From Olsenella uli (GTDB lineage Bacteria; Actinomycetota; Coriobacteriia; Coriobacteriales; Atopobiaceae), in assembly GCF_901212675.1 (NCBI RefSeq), contig NZ_CAAKOQ010000050.1, positions 17,574 to 55,611 of the forward strand: 38,038 nucleotides of DNA, in the 5' to 3' direction. Of this stretch, positions 30,701-37,503 are shown in pieces. The position numbers and the translations under genes were made by a program. The notes under the pieces were generated by a model. It made no database searches. It was not told where the DNA came from and saw only the letters and a program-made list of their open reading frames with translations. Every line of letters begins with the position of its first letter. Within the stretch, counting starts at the first letter, position 1.

Positions 30701-31077
30701 GCGGGCAGCCAGGGCAGGCCCCTGGCCGCAAGCTGGCAGAGTACCTCGACCGTGCCATCGCCCGCATCGAGCGGGGACACGTCGCCTCGCTCGAGCAGAC
30801 GCGACATGAGCACGGCGCGGACCGGCGGCGTGACCATCGCGCGGCCGTCACCATAGAGGCCCCAGCGCAGACTGGCCCAGGCATCCGCCGTGGTGCAGGT
30901 CACGCCCAGGGCCAGCCCCGGCTGCGCGGCCAGCTCGCGCTGGGCCCGAAGCGCCACGGCCAGGCTTGGCGCGAGCAGCACGGCCGAGCCACGAGCGGCC
31001 AGCGAGCGCCGCAGCAGGGCCACGACCTCGGGCGCCACGAGGCGTTCGTCGTGCGTGTGTATGAGTTGCAGCGTCAT
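27760..31077 (-). CDS. addB: ATP-dependent nuclease subunit B
   Basis: The 1105-aa protein starts at ATG 31077 with GGAGGGGAC close upstream. The N-terminal half is a degenerate helicase-like region without an obvious Walker A, more RexB-like than classical AddB. The C-terminal nuclease begins LSASQIESYLECPYKWFTL and contains ALVIDYKHKS. The cysteine in ECPYKW plus the C-terminal trio CAWCPVLDC (C1092, C1095, C1100) fit the 4Fe-4S cluster that staples the AddB nuclease domain. It partners AddA, encoded directly downstream with a 4-nt overlap. A hydrophilic Ala/Ser/Gly-rich insertion near residues 470-520 is unlike typical family members. Confidence 0.9.
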   Translation of the reverse strand: MTLQLIHTHDERLVAPEVVALLRRSLAARGSAVLLAPSLAVALRAQRELAAQPGLALGVTCTTADAWASLRWGLYGDGRAMVTPPVRAVLMSRLLERGDVSPLDAGDGTVEVLCQLAARGLPWLPADEAVDGLSAGERRALELARDYGELLRERGLVEPCEALASLPGLMRGQGAEPAAFVMVGFGQMPRATREFALAVAEGSDLALFVADGAGPAGELAARAQAELAAAAHARGIAVEDVPAEAPDAAVVADGVSAAAGRAPELQYLVDTLFRPDEAMPLEPGGAVRLLEPAGPLAVDELVCRHVLGLAGKGALRVVVVAPDVAAAWRTLAPKLQAWGLAVRAQLSMPAARTRVAAGLMRFAGAVAHLVELEQAWPDAASDELPDMGWWPPREVSDFLLSRVGAAPHAVAWRRDAAWRGNRILTPAGVLATLSNPQATSPAIASAVRALLKGHVAAAAGRLVAVRECAGRGNADRASAQDGASPAGAAPVASASASAGGDAQPSSDPSAEAALAAAEDEGALVAVAEAGRALRDAGVALGEDGVTLARLVELAQAALGRLRVTLRPELVGAQSAGAEPAGTCTVELMSPATAASLAPCSADALVYLGLDAASSPIPASDGALDELLDHLGIDRPTPGLARVRAGFSAALRAATGQVALVRPARDASAAETFPAVMLSEVVACYGTEPDGKGGERPRLRPDASSARDEGLIEENLSATGQAPAGRLASGPAPAGGLDSALRRLVVVPRDGQAELPEGRPSLSASQIESYLECPYKWFTLRRLGLDDCDAGFTNMEMGTFAHRVLEVTHRQLFLEASRRADLVGEDAEGEPEGSLFWFDPATRVEGSRVDAQTLAHATELLREEFTLHLAHQRADGTTRSKQALVPHGRTEQRRLAELERDLETTLAYESNLFRGFEPRLFEGRFGGSSGLAATYAGADLVGTIDRIDVDGEGRALVIDYKHKSALFDEYALSPRGDSEERTEFLLPRRVQTLVYASVARRLLKGTGVTLVGAVYLGTKGRHEVAGAVSVRDVESVWGAGGLSERRAARVTVPVPGARSFDDLLDRTEERIAEAIGRMRAGEIDARPIAPDACAWCPVLDCERRLS

Positions 31078-31302
31078 GTCCCCTCCCCGCTCGCGGCGCG
31101 GCGGCGCCGGCCCCTATCGACACAAGCATCCTACCGCCACGAGCGGACAAAAAATCGCCCGTCGAGAAAGCACGAGGTAAACAGCTTGATTTTGCAGCCC
31201 GCTTCTTCCCGGTGGCACAGGTCGCCCAGGCCAGGCGCGCCTCTTGCCATACGGCCGACCCACAGCGACACCTGGCCAGCCCTGCCGACCCAGGCCGCGT
31301 CC

Positions 31303-31596
31303 CTACGGGCGCAGGTGGTCCAGCACGCTCCTATAGCCGCCCACCGACCCGTTCAGGCACTTGGAGACGCGGCTTACCGTCGTGGACGAGGCACCCGTCT
31401 TCTGCTGCACGGAGAGGTAGGGCTCGCCGGCGTCGAGCAGGCGCGCCACCTCGAGGCGCTGGGAGAGGTCCTCGATCTCACGCGGGGTGCACAGGTCGAG
31501 CAGCAGCGCCGAGGCCTCCTCGCTCGACACCAGGCTCGCCAGGGCCCGCGCCAGGGTCTGGGCAGACTCGCTTGCCATGACCTCGTGTGCATCCAT
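31303..31596 (-). CDS. YerC/YecD-type TrpR-related protein
   Basis: The 97-aa protein starts at ATG 31596 with GGAGGGGGAG upstream. The C-terminal half is a TrpR-like helix-turn-helix: LDLCTPREIEDLSQRLEVAR, followed by LSVQQKTGASSTTVSRVSKC and the LNGSVGGYRSVLDHL tail. This closely matches the YerC/YecD family of TrpR superfamily regulators, which are short cytoplasmic DNA-binding proteins. The regulon is unknown here. It lies 225 bp upstream of addB on the same strand; co-transcription is possible but not shown. Confidence 0.9.
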   Translation of the reverse strand: MDAHEVMASESAQTLARALASLVSSEEASALLLDLCTPREIEDLSQRLEVARLLDAGEPYLSVQQKTGASSTTVSRVSKCLNGSVGGYRSVLDHLRP

Positions 31597-31679
31597 GCCG
31601 CTCCCCCTCCGACGTCGCGCCGGGCGCTCGTTTCCTCGAGATACTTTAGCGCATTAAAGTGGATTGCGCGGAAGTCGCG

Positions 31680-31850
31680 CGGCAGGGCTTGCACGGGAGC
31701 CGCGCGACGGGACCCACGGAAGCCGAACGGCGGGGTTTGCGCGAAAGCCGCACAACGAGGGTCCCGCGGGAGCCACGCGGGATCCCGCAGGAGCCGTGCG
31801 GAGGCCCCACGGGAGCCAGTGGCAAGGGTTCCACGCGCCCCGCCCGCGGC
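31680..31850. repeat. Degenerate GGGAGCCGCGCG-type tandem repeats
   Basis: A run of imperfect copies with a core GGAGCC or GAAGCC every 15-27 bp (for example GGGAGCCGCGCGACGGGACC, CGGAAGCCGAACGGCGGGG, GGGAGCCACGCGGGATCCC). It occupies the upstream region of the holin-like gene. No gene is evident inside it. Confidence 0.6.
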
Positions 31851-31889
31851 CCGTGGGTATACTCCCACCAGCACATCGAAGGGAGACGC

Positions 31890-32246
31890 ATGGGATTTCT
31901 TGGAAGGTGGCTCGTCGGGGCCATCGCGGTGGGAGCGGCCATCTGGCTCGTCCCCGGCATCGAGGTCGTAGGCGGGGCTTACGCGGGTCCCATCTTCACG
32001 GCCCTGTTCCTCTCGTTCGTCAACGCGGCGGTGAAGCCCGTCCTCAAGGTCCTGAGCCTGCCGCTCACGATCGTCTCGCTTGGCCTGTTCTCGCTCGTCA
32101 TCAACGCGTTCATGCTCGAGCTGGCAAGCTACCTCTCCCGCAACATCACGCACGCCGGCGTGCTCATTGATAGCTTTGGCGCGGCGTTCCTCGGGGCGCT
32201 CGTCATCTCGATCGTGACGTCGCTTCTGGGCGGTGCCATGGAGTAG
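31890..32246 (+). CDS. Phage-holin-family (superfamily IV-like) small membrane protein
   Basis: The 118-aa protein starts at ATG 31890 behind GAAGGGAGACGC. Four hydrophobic helices are visible: LVGAIAVGAAIWLVPGIEVV, GPIFTALFLSFVNAAVKPVL, LTIVSLGLFSLVINAFMLEL and AFLGALVISIVTSLLGGAM. The FVNAAVKPVL-KVLSLPLTI pattern is the hallmark of the four-helix PF04020-type family found widely in Actinobacteria, usually chromosomal rather than phage-encoded. The true function is unknown, although holin activity was proposed for the family. It stands alone on the plus strand between minus-strand units. Its last codons lie in a 70-bp duplication that continues downstream. Confidence 0.88.
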   Translation: MGFLGRWLVGAIAVGAAIWLVPGIEVVGGAYAGPIFTALFLSFVNAAVKPVLKVLSLPLTIVSLGLFSLVINAFMLELASYLSRNITHAGVLIDSFGAAFLGALVISIVTSLLGGAME

Positions 32247-32338
32247 CGGAAAGGCGTCCCCATGCACCTCGGGCGCGCGCATGTAGACGTGCCGGCCGTC
32301 GGGCGCCACGGAGTAGCGGGCATGCGTCCCCATGCACC
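32240..32338. repeat. 70-bp-period direct repeat covering the holin gene stop
   Basis: GGAGTAGCGG-NN-GGCGTCCCCATGCACC at 32240-32268 recurs with small changes at 32310-32338. The first copy includes the TAG stop of the holin-like gene. A third partial CGCCACGGAGCGGGAC follows. Confidence 0.8.
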
Positions 32339-32364
32339 AGGACGCCACGGAGCGGGACAAAGGA

Positions 32365-32393
32365 GCGGCCCCGGGAGAGATTCCCGGGGCCGC
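32365..32393. terminator. Strong bidirectional hairpin
   Basis: The 12-bp stem GCGGCCCCGGGA / TCCCGGGGCCGC with a 5-nt loop is followed on the plus strand by TTGCGTTT. It separates the convergent holin-like gene and the tRNA-Gly/tRNA-Cys unit and can serve both. Confidence 0.8.
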
Positions 32394-32403
32394 TTGCGTT
32401 TGC

Positions 32404-32477
32404 TGGAGGCGACGCCCAGATTCGAACTGGGGGTGGGGGCTTTGCAGGCCCATGCCTTACCACTTGGCCACGTCGCC
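32404..32477 (-). tRNA. tRNA-Cys (anticodon GCA)
   Basis: A 74-nt cloverleaf with acceptor GGCGACG/CGTCGCC and anticodon arm GGGC-CTGCAAA-GCCC (anticodon GCA). The T-arm has GTTCGAATC, and a CCA end is encoded. It is transcribed after tRNA-Gly. Confidence 0.95.
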
Positions 32478-32486
32478 ATATGAGAA

Positions 32487-32506
32487 GGGCCGGTGAGAAC
32501 CGGCCC
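32487..32506 (-). other. Hairpin between tRNA-Gly and tRNA-Cys
   Basis: An 8-bp stem GGGCCGGT / ACCGGCCC closed by the plus-strand loop GAGA lies in the 39-nt spacer. It is probably a processing or folding element of the shared precursor. Confidence 0.5.
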
Positions 32507-32516
32507 GAAGAATGCA

Positions 32517-32592
<76 letters not shown>

Positions 32593-32604
32593 GTGCGGGT
32601 ATAT

Positions 32605-32633
32605 ACTTTACACAAACGCCCCTCGCCGCGCAA
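32605..32633 (-). promoter_or_regulatory. Promoter of the tRNA-Gly/tRNA-Cys unit
   Basis: TTGCGC (complement of 32628-32633), 17 bp, TAAAGT (complement of 32605-32610), ending about 12 nt before the mature tRNA-Gly. It matches the pattern seen at tRNA-Thr and tRNA-Leu. Confidence 0.75.
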
Positions 32634-32754
32634 GAAGATATTTTGGGAGATTTGGACGGCGCTCATCTGGGACCCGTTTGCCCGGCACCCAGGCACTCGG
32701 CGTCACCCCCGAAGGCACACGCCGGAGAACTCCCCCGGCCAGCGCCCGGCTCCC

Positions 32755-33513
32755 TCACCCCCGCACGGCCGCCATCGGCGTGAAGAGCTTCACGAGCCTC
32801 ACCACCGTGCCCGTGCCGGTAGGCTTGCGGCGAATCTCCACCGAGTCGGCGAGCATCCGCATGAGCTTGATGCCCCTGCCCCGCTCGCACTCGTGGCTCC
32901 CCTTGGCTGCACCGTCTTCCCCCTCCGCGCCGGACTCGAAGCCGCAGCCGCAGTCGGTGACCTCCACCACCACGCGGTCGGGGTAGACCCACACGCTCAG
33001 GAGGACGCCCTCGGCGCAGGTGTGGTCCACGGCATTTCCCAGCGCCTCGCCCGATGCGAGCGTGAGGTCGAACACCTCGTCGGGCGTGAGCTCGGTGCGC
33101 GAGAAGAGCTGCTCGACCCGCTGGCGCGCGTCCTGGAGCCGGTTGGGGTCGACGCGCATGGTGCTATGCCAGAGGGGCCGCACCGTGGGGTCGAGCGCCG
33201 GGATGGACGGCTTGGGGCCATGGCCCGAGACGGGGATGAAGTCGACGAGCCGGTTGATGACGAGCATGCGGTAGATCGAGGCGCTCACGTTCACGAGCGA
33301 GAGCAGCCCGCCCGCCTCGCGCAGCTTGGACGCGGCGCCCATAATGAGCCCCATCCCCGCGCTGTCGACGTAGGAGACGTCACCCAGGCTCAGGATGACG
33401 CGACGCACGCCCGACTGTATGCCGTCCAGGATGCAGGCACGCACCCGCGGGACGGACATCACGTCGAGGTCGCCCTCGATGGGAATCACCAGTATGCTTC
33501 CGCTCTTATCCAT
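32755..33513 (-). CDS. Fused STAS anti-anti-sigma domain and HATPase (RsbW-like) kinase
   Basis: The 252-aa protein from ATG 33513 has two domains that are normally separate proteins. Residues 1-100 are a STAS domain (SILVIPIEGDLDVMSVPRVR), with the phosphorylation loop YVDSAGMGL (S51). Residues about 118-245 are a GHKL ATPase: N-box SGEALGNAVDH (E156, N160), G1 VTDCGCGF (D187) and G2 ERGRGIKLM. In the SpoIIAA/AB or RsbV/W systems the kinase phosphorylates the serine of the STAS partner; here both are on one chain. An unusual Asn/Glu-rich loop (residues 193-210) precedes the G2 box. It follows the SpoIIE-type phosphatase gene by 128 nt. No strong Shine-Dalgarno is seen, so the exact start is not certain. 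Confidence 0.85.
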   Translation of the reverse strand: MDKSGSILVIPIEGDLDVMSVPRVRACILDGIQSGVRRVILSLGDVSYVDSAGMGLIMGAASKLREAGGLLSLVNVSASIYRMLVINRLVDFIPVSGHGPKPSIPALDPTVRPLWHSTMRVDPNRLQDARQRVEQLFSRTELTPDEVFDLTLASGEALGNAVDHTCAEGVLLSVWVYPDRVVVEVTDCGCGFESGAEGEDGAAKGSHECERGRGIKLMRMLADSVEIRRKPTGTGTVVRLVKLFTPMAAVRG

Positions 33514-33641
33514 ACCGGCATTCTGCCCAGGCGCCCCGGGGCCTAACGCGGGGCTCCCGCCATTCTGCGTGTCGCGCCCGCCTTGAGCGGGGCAGCCGAC
33601 GCGCGGGCATGGCGACAGGCCCCGAGGCCCTGGCCCGCCGC

Positions 33642-35879
33642 CTACCCCTGCCGGGAGCGCCGCCGCGACGCCCCCACCCGGTCGAAGCGCAGCGCCACCA
33701 TGGCAACGTCGTCGTCGAGGTGCCGGTCCGTGAACGCGTCCAGGCGCGAGAGCATGCGGTCGAGCAGGCCGTCGAAGTCGCCCGTGGCCTCCTCCATCAC
33801 GGCGTCGTGCAGGCCCTGCTCGCCAAAGAAGGCGCCCGAGGGGTCGCGTGCCTCGGTGACGCCATCGGTGTAGAGGAAGAGCCTGTCGCCCTCCCCCACG
33901 CTCACGTGCCCGTCGTGGTAGGGCATGCCGCGAAAGGCCCCCACCACGCCCGACTGCTCGTCGAGCGTCTCCATCTCGTTGGTCCCGGCGCGCAGCAGCA
34001 GCGCCGGCGGGTGGCCCGCCGAGCAGTACGCGAGCGTGCCGCGGCGCAGGTCGACCATGCCCGCGAACATCGTCGCGAAGGTCTCGAGGCGCGAGAACCC
34101 CAGCAGGAAGTCGTTGAGCAGCCGCACCATGCGCGAGGGCGGGAGGCCCTCCCACGCGTAGGCGCCGATGGCCGTCTTGACCGCCGCCGAGACGCTTGCG
34201 GCCTCCACGCCCTTGCCCGAGACGTCGCCCAAGATCACGCACGCCTTGCGGTTGGGCAGGCGGATGAGGTCGTAGAAGTCGCCGCCCACCATCGCGCTCG
34301 CCGTGGCCGACGAGTAGAGCCCGTGTCCCGTGATGCCCTCCACGTGCTGCAGCGAGTTGCGCATGCCGCTCTGGAGCGCCTGCGCGATGCGGGTGTCCTT
34401 GGAGCGGCGCTCGCCCGCGGCCACCGTCTCGCGGATGTCGATGCAGGCGCGACGGAGGAAGTTGAGGTCGACGTCATCGAGCGGCTCAGCCTCCACCGGT
34501 CGCACGACGAGGCAGGCGTGCCGGCGTCCGCCCAGCTCGCCCACGTCGACGATGGCGCCCTGGAGGTGCTGGCCCTGCCCGGCCAGCCACCGGCCAACCG
34601 GCGAGGTGGCGCCGAAGGCCACCACGGCCACGCCCATCTCCACATGCCCGGAGACGAGGTCGTCGAGCGAGAGGGGCATGTCGGTGTCGCCCGCGTCAGG
34701 CAGGGCCACGATGCAGCCGCTCTGGTGCGGCGCGCACCTGATCGTGACGATGTCGGCGGCGAGGGCCTCCGAGACGGACTTGGCCGCAACGGAGAGGTCG
34801 CCCTCGGAAAGCTCCGGAGCGTCCTCGAGCGCCGCGTGCAGCTTGGCCGCGGCGGCGTCCAGGCGCTGCGTGCGCTCGGTGCGCATGGCTGTGAGGGCCG
34901 CCGCGAGCTCGATCGAGAGGTACTGGGCCACCGAGTCGAGCAGGCGGGCGTCGTCGCGCCTCGTGGGGCGCGCCTCGGCCCAACCCACCTCCATGATGGC
35001 GATGACGTGGCCGCCAAACCAGACGGGCACGCACACGAGGCTCGCGAAGGGCGGCGCCTGGCGGGCCGGGATGCGGCGCGTGACCCCGGTGTCGTCGTCG
35101 ATGAGCTCGCGGTATGAGAGCGAGCCCGAGCGCAGGCTGCGCTCGCTGGGCGGCACGAGGCGCAGGCGCAGCGCGCTGCCGGCTCGCGTGGCGATGGTCT
35201 CGAGCCCCTCGCCATAGGCCATGAACTGCGGCACGCGGGCGCCCTCGAGCGAGCGTGTGACGCCCCTCAGCCTGAAGCCGTCGGCCTCGGCGAGGTAGAG
35301 CAGGGTGCCCAGCGCCTCCATCGTGTCGGCAATCTGCTCGAGCACTTCGCTGAACAGCACGTCGACGTCCTGGACATCGATGGTCTCGAGCACGATGCGC
35401 AGGGTCCCAGAGAGCCTGCGGTTGGCAAGCGAGAGCTCCTCGAGGAGGCGGTCGTGCTCGCGCTCGGCCGAGAGACTCGCGTCCGCCGGGCGCATCACCG
35501 CGAGGTAGGTCTCGCCGGGGGCCACGACGCGGTCGCAGCGGGCGGCGACGAGCACGGAGCCTCCCTGGGCGAGGCGAAGCGACAGCTGGGTGAGCGAGCC
35601 GTCCAGCGAGAGGGGCAGCTGATTGGGGTGCTCCTCGGCGGGGCCGGCCGTGTGGGCGAGGCGGCCGTCGAAGAGGAAGTCGTAGACGTCCGAGCCCACG
35701 AGCTCGTCGGCGGCAAAGCCCGTGAGGGCCTCTGCCTGGGGGTTTGCGGCCAGGATGCGATAGGCGCCGTCAAAGGCGAGGACGGCATCGGTGGTGAGCG
35801 ACATGAGCGCCGCCAGCATGCCGGGGGCCGCCGCGCGCCCCAGATTCCCGACCTTGGCAAGCGCGTGTTGGGATGGCAT
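33642..35879 (-). CDS. PAS/GAF-domain SpoIIE-type serine phosphatase
   Basis: The 745-aa protein starts at ATG 35879 behind TGGGGGAGACC. A PAS-like domain (TTDAVLAFDGAYRILAANPQ) occupies about residues 20-120. A short coiled segment (AEREHDRLLEELSLANRRL) follows. A GAF-like domain spans about 170-350, and a second sensor-like region lies at about 370-500. The C-terminal PP2C/SpoIIE domain (about 520-735) has the metal motifs GGDFYDLI and LGDVSGKGVEAA, then CSAGHPPALLL, FLYTDGVTEARD and DDDVAMVALRF. It should dephosphorylate a STAS-domain protein in response to a cytoplasmic signal. The likely partner is the STAS-HATPase fusion encoded downstream. There are no transmembrane helices. Confidence 0.92.
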   Translation of the reverse strand: MPSQHALAKVGNLGRAAAPGMLAALMSLTTDAVLAFDGAYRILAANPQAEALTGFAADELVGSDVYDFLFDGRLAHTAGPAEEHPNQLPLSLDGSLTQLSLRLAQGGSVLVAARCDRVVAPGETYLAVMRPADASLSAEREHDRLLEELSLANRRLSGTLRIVLETIDVQDVDVLFSEVLEQIADTMEALGTLLYLAEADGFRLRGVTRSLEGARVPQFMAYGEGLETIATRAGSALRLRLVPPSERSLRSGSLSYRELIDDDTGVTRRIPARQAPPFASLVCVPVWFGGHVIAIMEVGWAEARPTRRDDARLLDSVAQYLSIELAAALTAMRTERTQRLDAAAAKLHAALEDAPELSEGDLSVAAKSVSEALAADIVTIRCAPHQSGCIVALPDAGDTDMPLSLDDLVSGHVEMGVAVVAFGATSPVGRWLAGQGQHLQGAIVDVGELGGRRHACLVVRPVEAEPLDDVDLNFLRRACIDIRETVAAGERRSKDTRIAQALQSGMRNSLQHVEGITGHGLYSSATASAMVGGDFYDLIRLPNRKACVILGDVSGKGVEAASVSAAVKTAIGAYAWEGLPPSRMVRLLNDFLLGFSRLETFATMFAGMVDLRRGTLAYCSAGHPPALLLRAGTNEMETLDEQSGVVGAFRGMPYHDGHVSVGEGDRLFLYTDGVTEARDPSGAFFGEQGLHDAVMEEATGDFDGLLDRMLSRLDAFTDRHLDDDVAMVALRFDRVGASRRRSRQG

Positions 35880-35969
35880 GGTCTCCCCCAGACGTGTTCG
35901 CGGACGGACTGGCTGTGGCGGGTGCCGGCGCGGGCGGACGCGGGCAGGCGGCACACGGCCCCTAGATAG

Positions 35970-35992
35970 CAAAAACGGGCCCGGAGGCCCGT
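35970..35992 (-). terminator. Rho-independent terminator of tRNA-Leu
   Basis: The hairpin ACGGGCC-TCCG-GGCCCGT is followed on the minus strand by TTTTTGC, 8 nt after the tRNA 3' end. It insulates tRNA-Leu from the phosphatase gene. Confidence 0.9.
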
Positions 35993-36000
35993 GTCTTTGC

Positions 36001-36091
36001 TGGTGTCGGAGGCGGGACTTGAACCCGCACGACCTTTTAGTCAGTCACTAGCACCTCAAGCTAGCGCGTCTGCCAATTCCGCCACTCCGAC
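36001..36091 (-). tRNA. tRNA-Leu (anticodon GAG)
   Basis: A 91-nt class II tRNA with acceptor GTCGGAG/CTCCGAC, D-arm with GGCGGAATTGGCAGACGC and anticodon arm CTAGC-TTGAGGT-GCTAG (anticodon GAG, reads CUC/CUU). It has a long variable arm, and the T-arm has GGTTCAAGTCC. CCA is encoded. Confidence 0.95.
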
Positions 36092-36139
36092 TTTTCAATG
36101 CCCAACGAGCTGAAGTGCCGCTCGTTTTGCGCGAGAAAG

Positions 36140-36168
36140 AATATACGACACCTCGCCAGGCAACGCAA
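36140..36168 (-). promoter_or_regulatory. tRNA-Leu promoter
   Basis: TTGCGT (complement of 36163-36168), 17 bp, TATATT (complement of 36140-36145). The leader of about 40 nt can fold a small hairpin, ACGAGC / GCTCGT (36105-36125). Confidence 0.75.
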
Positions 36169-36337
36169 CAACTTTTTTCGATGATTTTCGGAGCCGCTCG
36201 GCCGCGTCTCCCCAAACCGTCCCAACTAGGCGTCGTTGTCCCGACCCGCAAAACTGCGCCGCGCCTCCCCGCCACCCGCCAGCGCCCGCCAAAACGGCAC
36301 GGCCAAAGCCACACTGCAAAGCAGCGTCACCCCACAC
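36169..36337. other. Intergenic GC-rich DNA without a gene
   Basis: Proline/arginine-type low-complexity sequence. I see no gene, promoter or RNA here. Confidence 0.4.
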
Positions 36338-36428
36338 CGCCCAACAAGGCACCGCGGCCCTAGCCCCTCCGCAACACTGCGCCGCCCAACAAGGCGCCAT
36401 GGCCCTGGCCCCCTCCGCAACACTGCGC
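36338..36428. repeat. 45/46-bp tandem repeat x 2
   Basis: The unit starts CGCCCAACAAGGC and ends CCTCCGCAACACTGCGC. Copies lie at 36338-36382 and 36383-36428, differing by a few substitutions and one base. A fragment of the same unit precedes the first copy. Confidence 0.85.
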
Positions 36429-36453
36429 CGCGCTGGTCTGGTCGAGACAGAAG

Positions 36454-36600
36454 ACGTTTCTGAAAAAGGTTATGCCGCATAATCCTTATTCAGAAACGTA
36501 GTTTGTAGTCCTCGTCACGAGAAACATTTTCAGAAACGTAGTTTGTGGTCCTCGTCACGAGAAACAATTTCAGAAACGTAGTTTGTGGATCTCGCCGACG
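36454..36600. repeat. 46-bp palindrome followed by three 40-bp tandem repeats
   Basis: 36454-36499 is a near-perfect palindrome (ACGTTTCTGAA arm, centre TATGCCGCATA, arm TTCAGAAACGT). It overlaps the first of three 40-bp units, each starting with about TTTCAGAAACGTAGTTTGTR and ending with CCTCGTCACGAGAAACA. The units begin near 36489, 36529 and 36569; the third is incomplete. The whole unit repeats, so this is not a CRISPR. Confidence 0.85.
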
Positions 36601-36720
36601 AGGACCTTCTTCAGGAACGCCTTTTGCGGCCAAGCTGCGGTTTGGGATGGTTTGCTGGCGCGGCCGTTTTGGGACGCGGATAATGATGCCGATGTCCTGA
36701 AGACGCAGCCGACTTCTCAA

Positions 36721-37074
36721 GCCAGCCTCCTTGGCGCAGCTCTTGGTGAGCGGGATGACGGCCGCCTTGGACGCAACATGCGTGGCCACGGGATACGCCC
36801 CGCCCAAGCCACCGATGACCGCGATGTTGATGATGGAGCCGCCCTTGCCGATGTGGCCGCCGATGACCGCGATGGTCTCGAAGTAGGCGCGCAGGCTCAC
36901 GTTCATGATGGCGTCGTAGTCCTTGGCCATGTCGAGGCTCATCGTCAAGACCTGGTGCATGACGCCCGCGTTGTTGACGAGGATGTCCACCTTGCCGTAC
37001 GCCTTGAGCGTGTCGTCAAGCAGGTTCTTGATGTCGCCCGAGGAGGTCATGGCGGCGCGCCCACTCGCCGACAT
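36721..37074 (-). pseudogene. Short-chain dehydrogenase remnant
   Basis: The minus frame contains LLDDTLKAYGKVDILVNNAG (the SDR NNAG motif), then MNVSLRAYFETI and GGSIINIAVIGGLGGAYPVA, followed by THVASKAAVIPLTKSCAKE. This is the central part of a classical SDR. The N-terminal TGxxxGxG cofactor motif is absent. The catalytic YxxxK position reads H-V-A-S-K instead of Tyr. The C-terminal part after KEAG turns into unrelated, Arg-rich sequence and runs into the 40-bp repeats. It is truncated at both ends and lacks the catalytic tyrosine, so it is not functional. Confidence 0.8.
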
Positions 37075-37192
37075 CCGGGCAAGCGACGTGATCCGCGAGG
37101 CGGGCTGCAGCCACGGCAGCCTCTACCGCTCCTTCGCCCACCGCGTGGCCCTCGTCACCCACCCCGAGCCGCCCACAACCCCCGCCGACTGA
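37049..37192 (+). pseudogene. TetR-type helix-turn-helix remnant
   Basis: From ATG 37049, just after GAGGAGGTC, the plus frame reads ADIRASDVIREAGCSHGSLY then RSFAHRVALV. This matches the recognition-helix region of TetR regulators, where the usual form is AxxAGVSKGSLYxHFxxREAL. Only about 47 codons remain; both the N-terminal part and the ligand domain are missing. It faces the SDR remnant and overlaps its truncated end. That suggests an old divergent regulator/dehydrogenase pair joined by a deletion. The similarity is short, so it is a likely rather than certain call. Confidence 0.55.
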
Positions 37193-37254
37193 GCGCGCAA
37201 AATGGACAGTTCCACGGCGTTTCAAGAGGCCGGAACATCCCATTTTGCACGCTC
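37191..37254. repeat. 64-bp long palindrome
   Basis: GAGCGCGCAAAATGG pairs with CCATTTTGCACGCTC (one mismatch). Inside, GTTCC/GGAAC and GGC/GCC add further pairs around a loop TTTCAAGA. This is a REP-like hairpin in the region of gene remnants. Confidence 0.7.
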
Positions 37255-37370
37255 AATCTTCCGGCACCCCCAAGCACCACAGCGCCCCAACCCGCACAGA
37301 AGCCAGGATCCCGCTCGCACGTGCCGAAGACGCGCGCAGCCCGGTTAACGCAGGAATGCCCAACAACGCA
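37255..37370. other. Intergenic sequence without a recognised gene
   Basis: No gene, promoter or RNA recognised. Confidence 0.4.
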
Positions 37371-37455
37371 GGGAGGCCCCGTCTCGTTCCACACCCGAGG
37401 GCTAAGGGACTTGCGAAGCAAGTGACCTGAGGGTGGGGACGAGGCGGGGCCTCCC
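37371..37455. repeat. Nested palindrome after the ABC ATPase gene
   Basis: GGGAGGCCCCG-CTCGT-type arms at 37371-37396 and 37431-37455 are imperfect inverted repeats (about 22 of 25). They enclose a smaller hairpin ACTTGC-GAA-GCAAGT (37409-37423). It could act as a factor-independent 3' structure for the ABC transporter transcript, although no T-run is seen. Confidence 0.65.
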
Positions 37456-37503
37456 GGACAGCAACGTTAGGCGAGCCGGTAGTTCAAGGAGTGCGGGGTT
37501 CGC

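Noticed and set aside
27760..31971. Long plus-strand frames opposite addB
   Set aside because: Same cause: stop codons are rare in the antisense frames of GC-rich genes.
36489..36600. Possible CRISPR array
   Set aside because: The whole 40-bp unit repeats with no unique spacers, only three copies exist and no cas genes are present.
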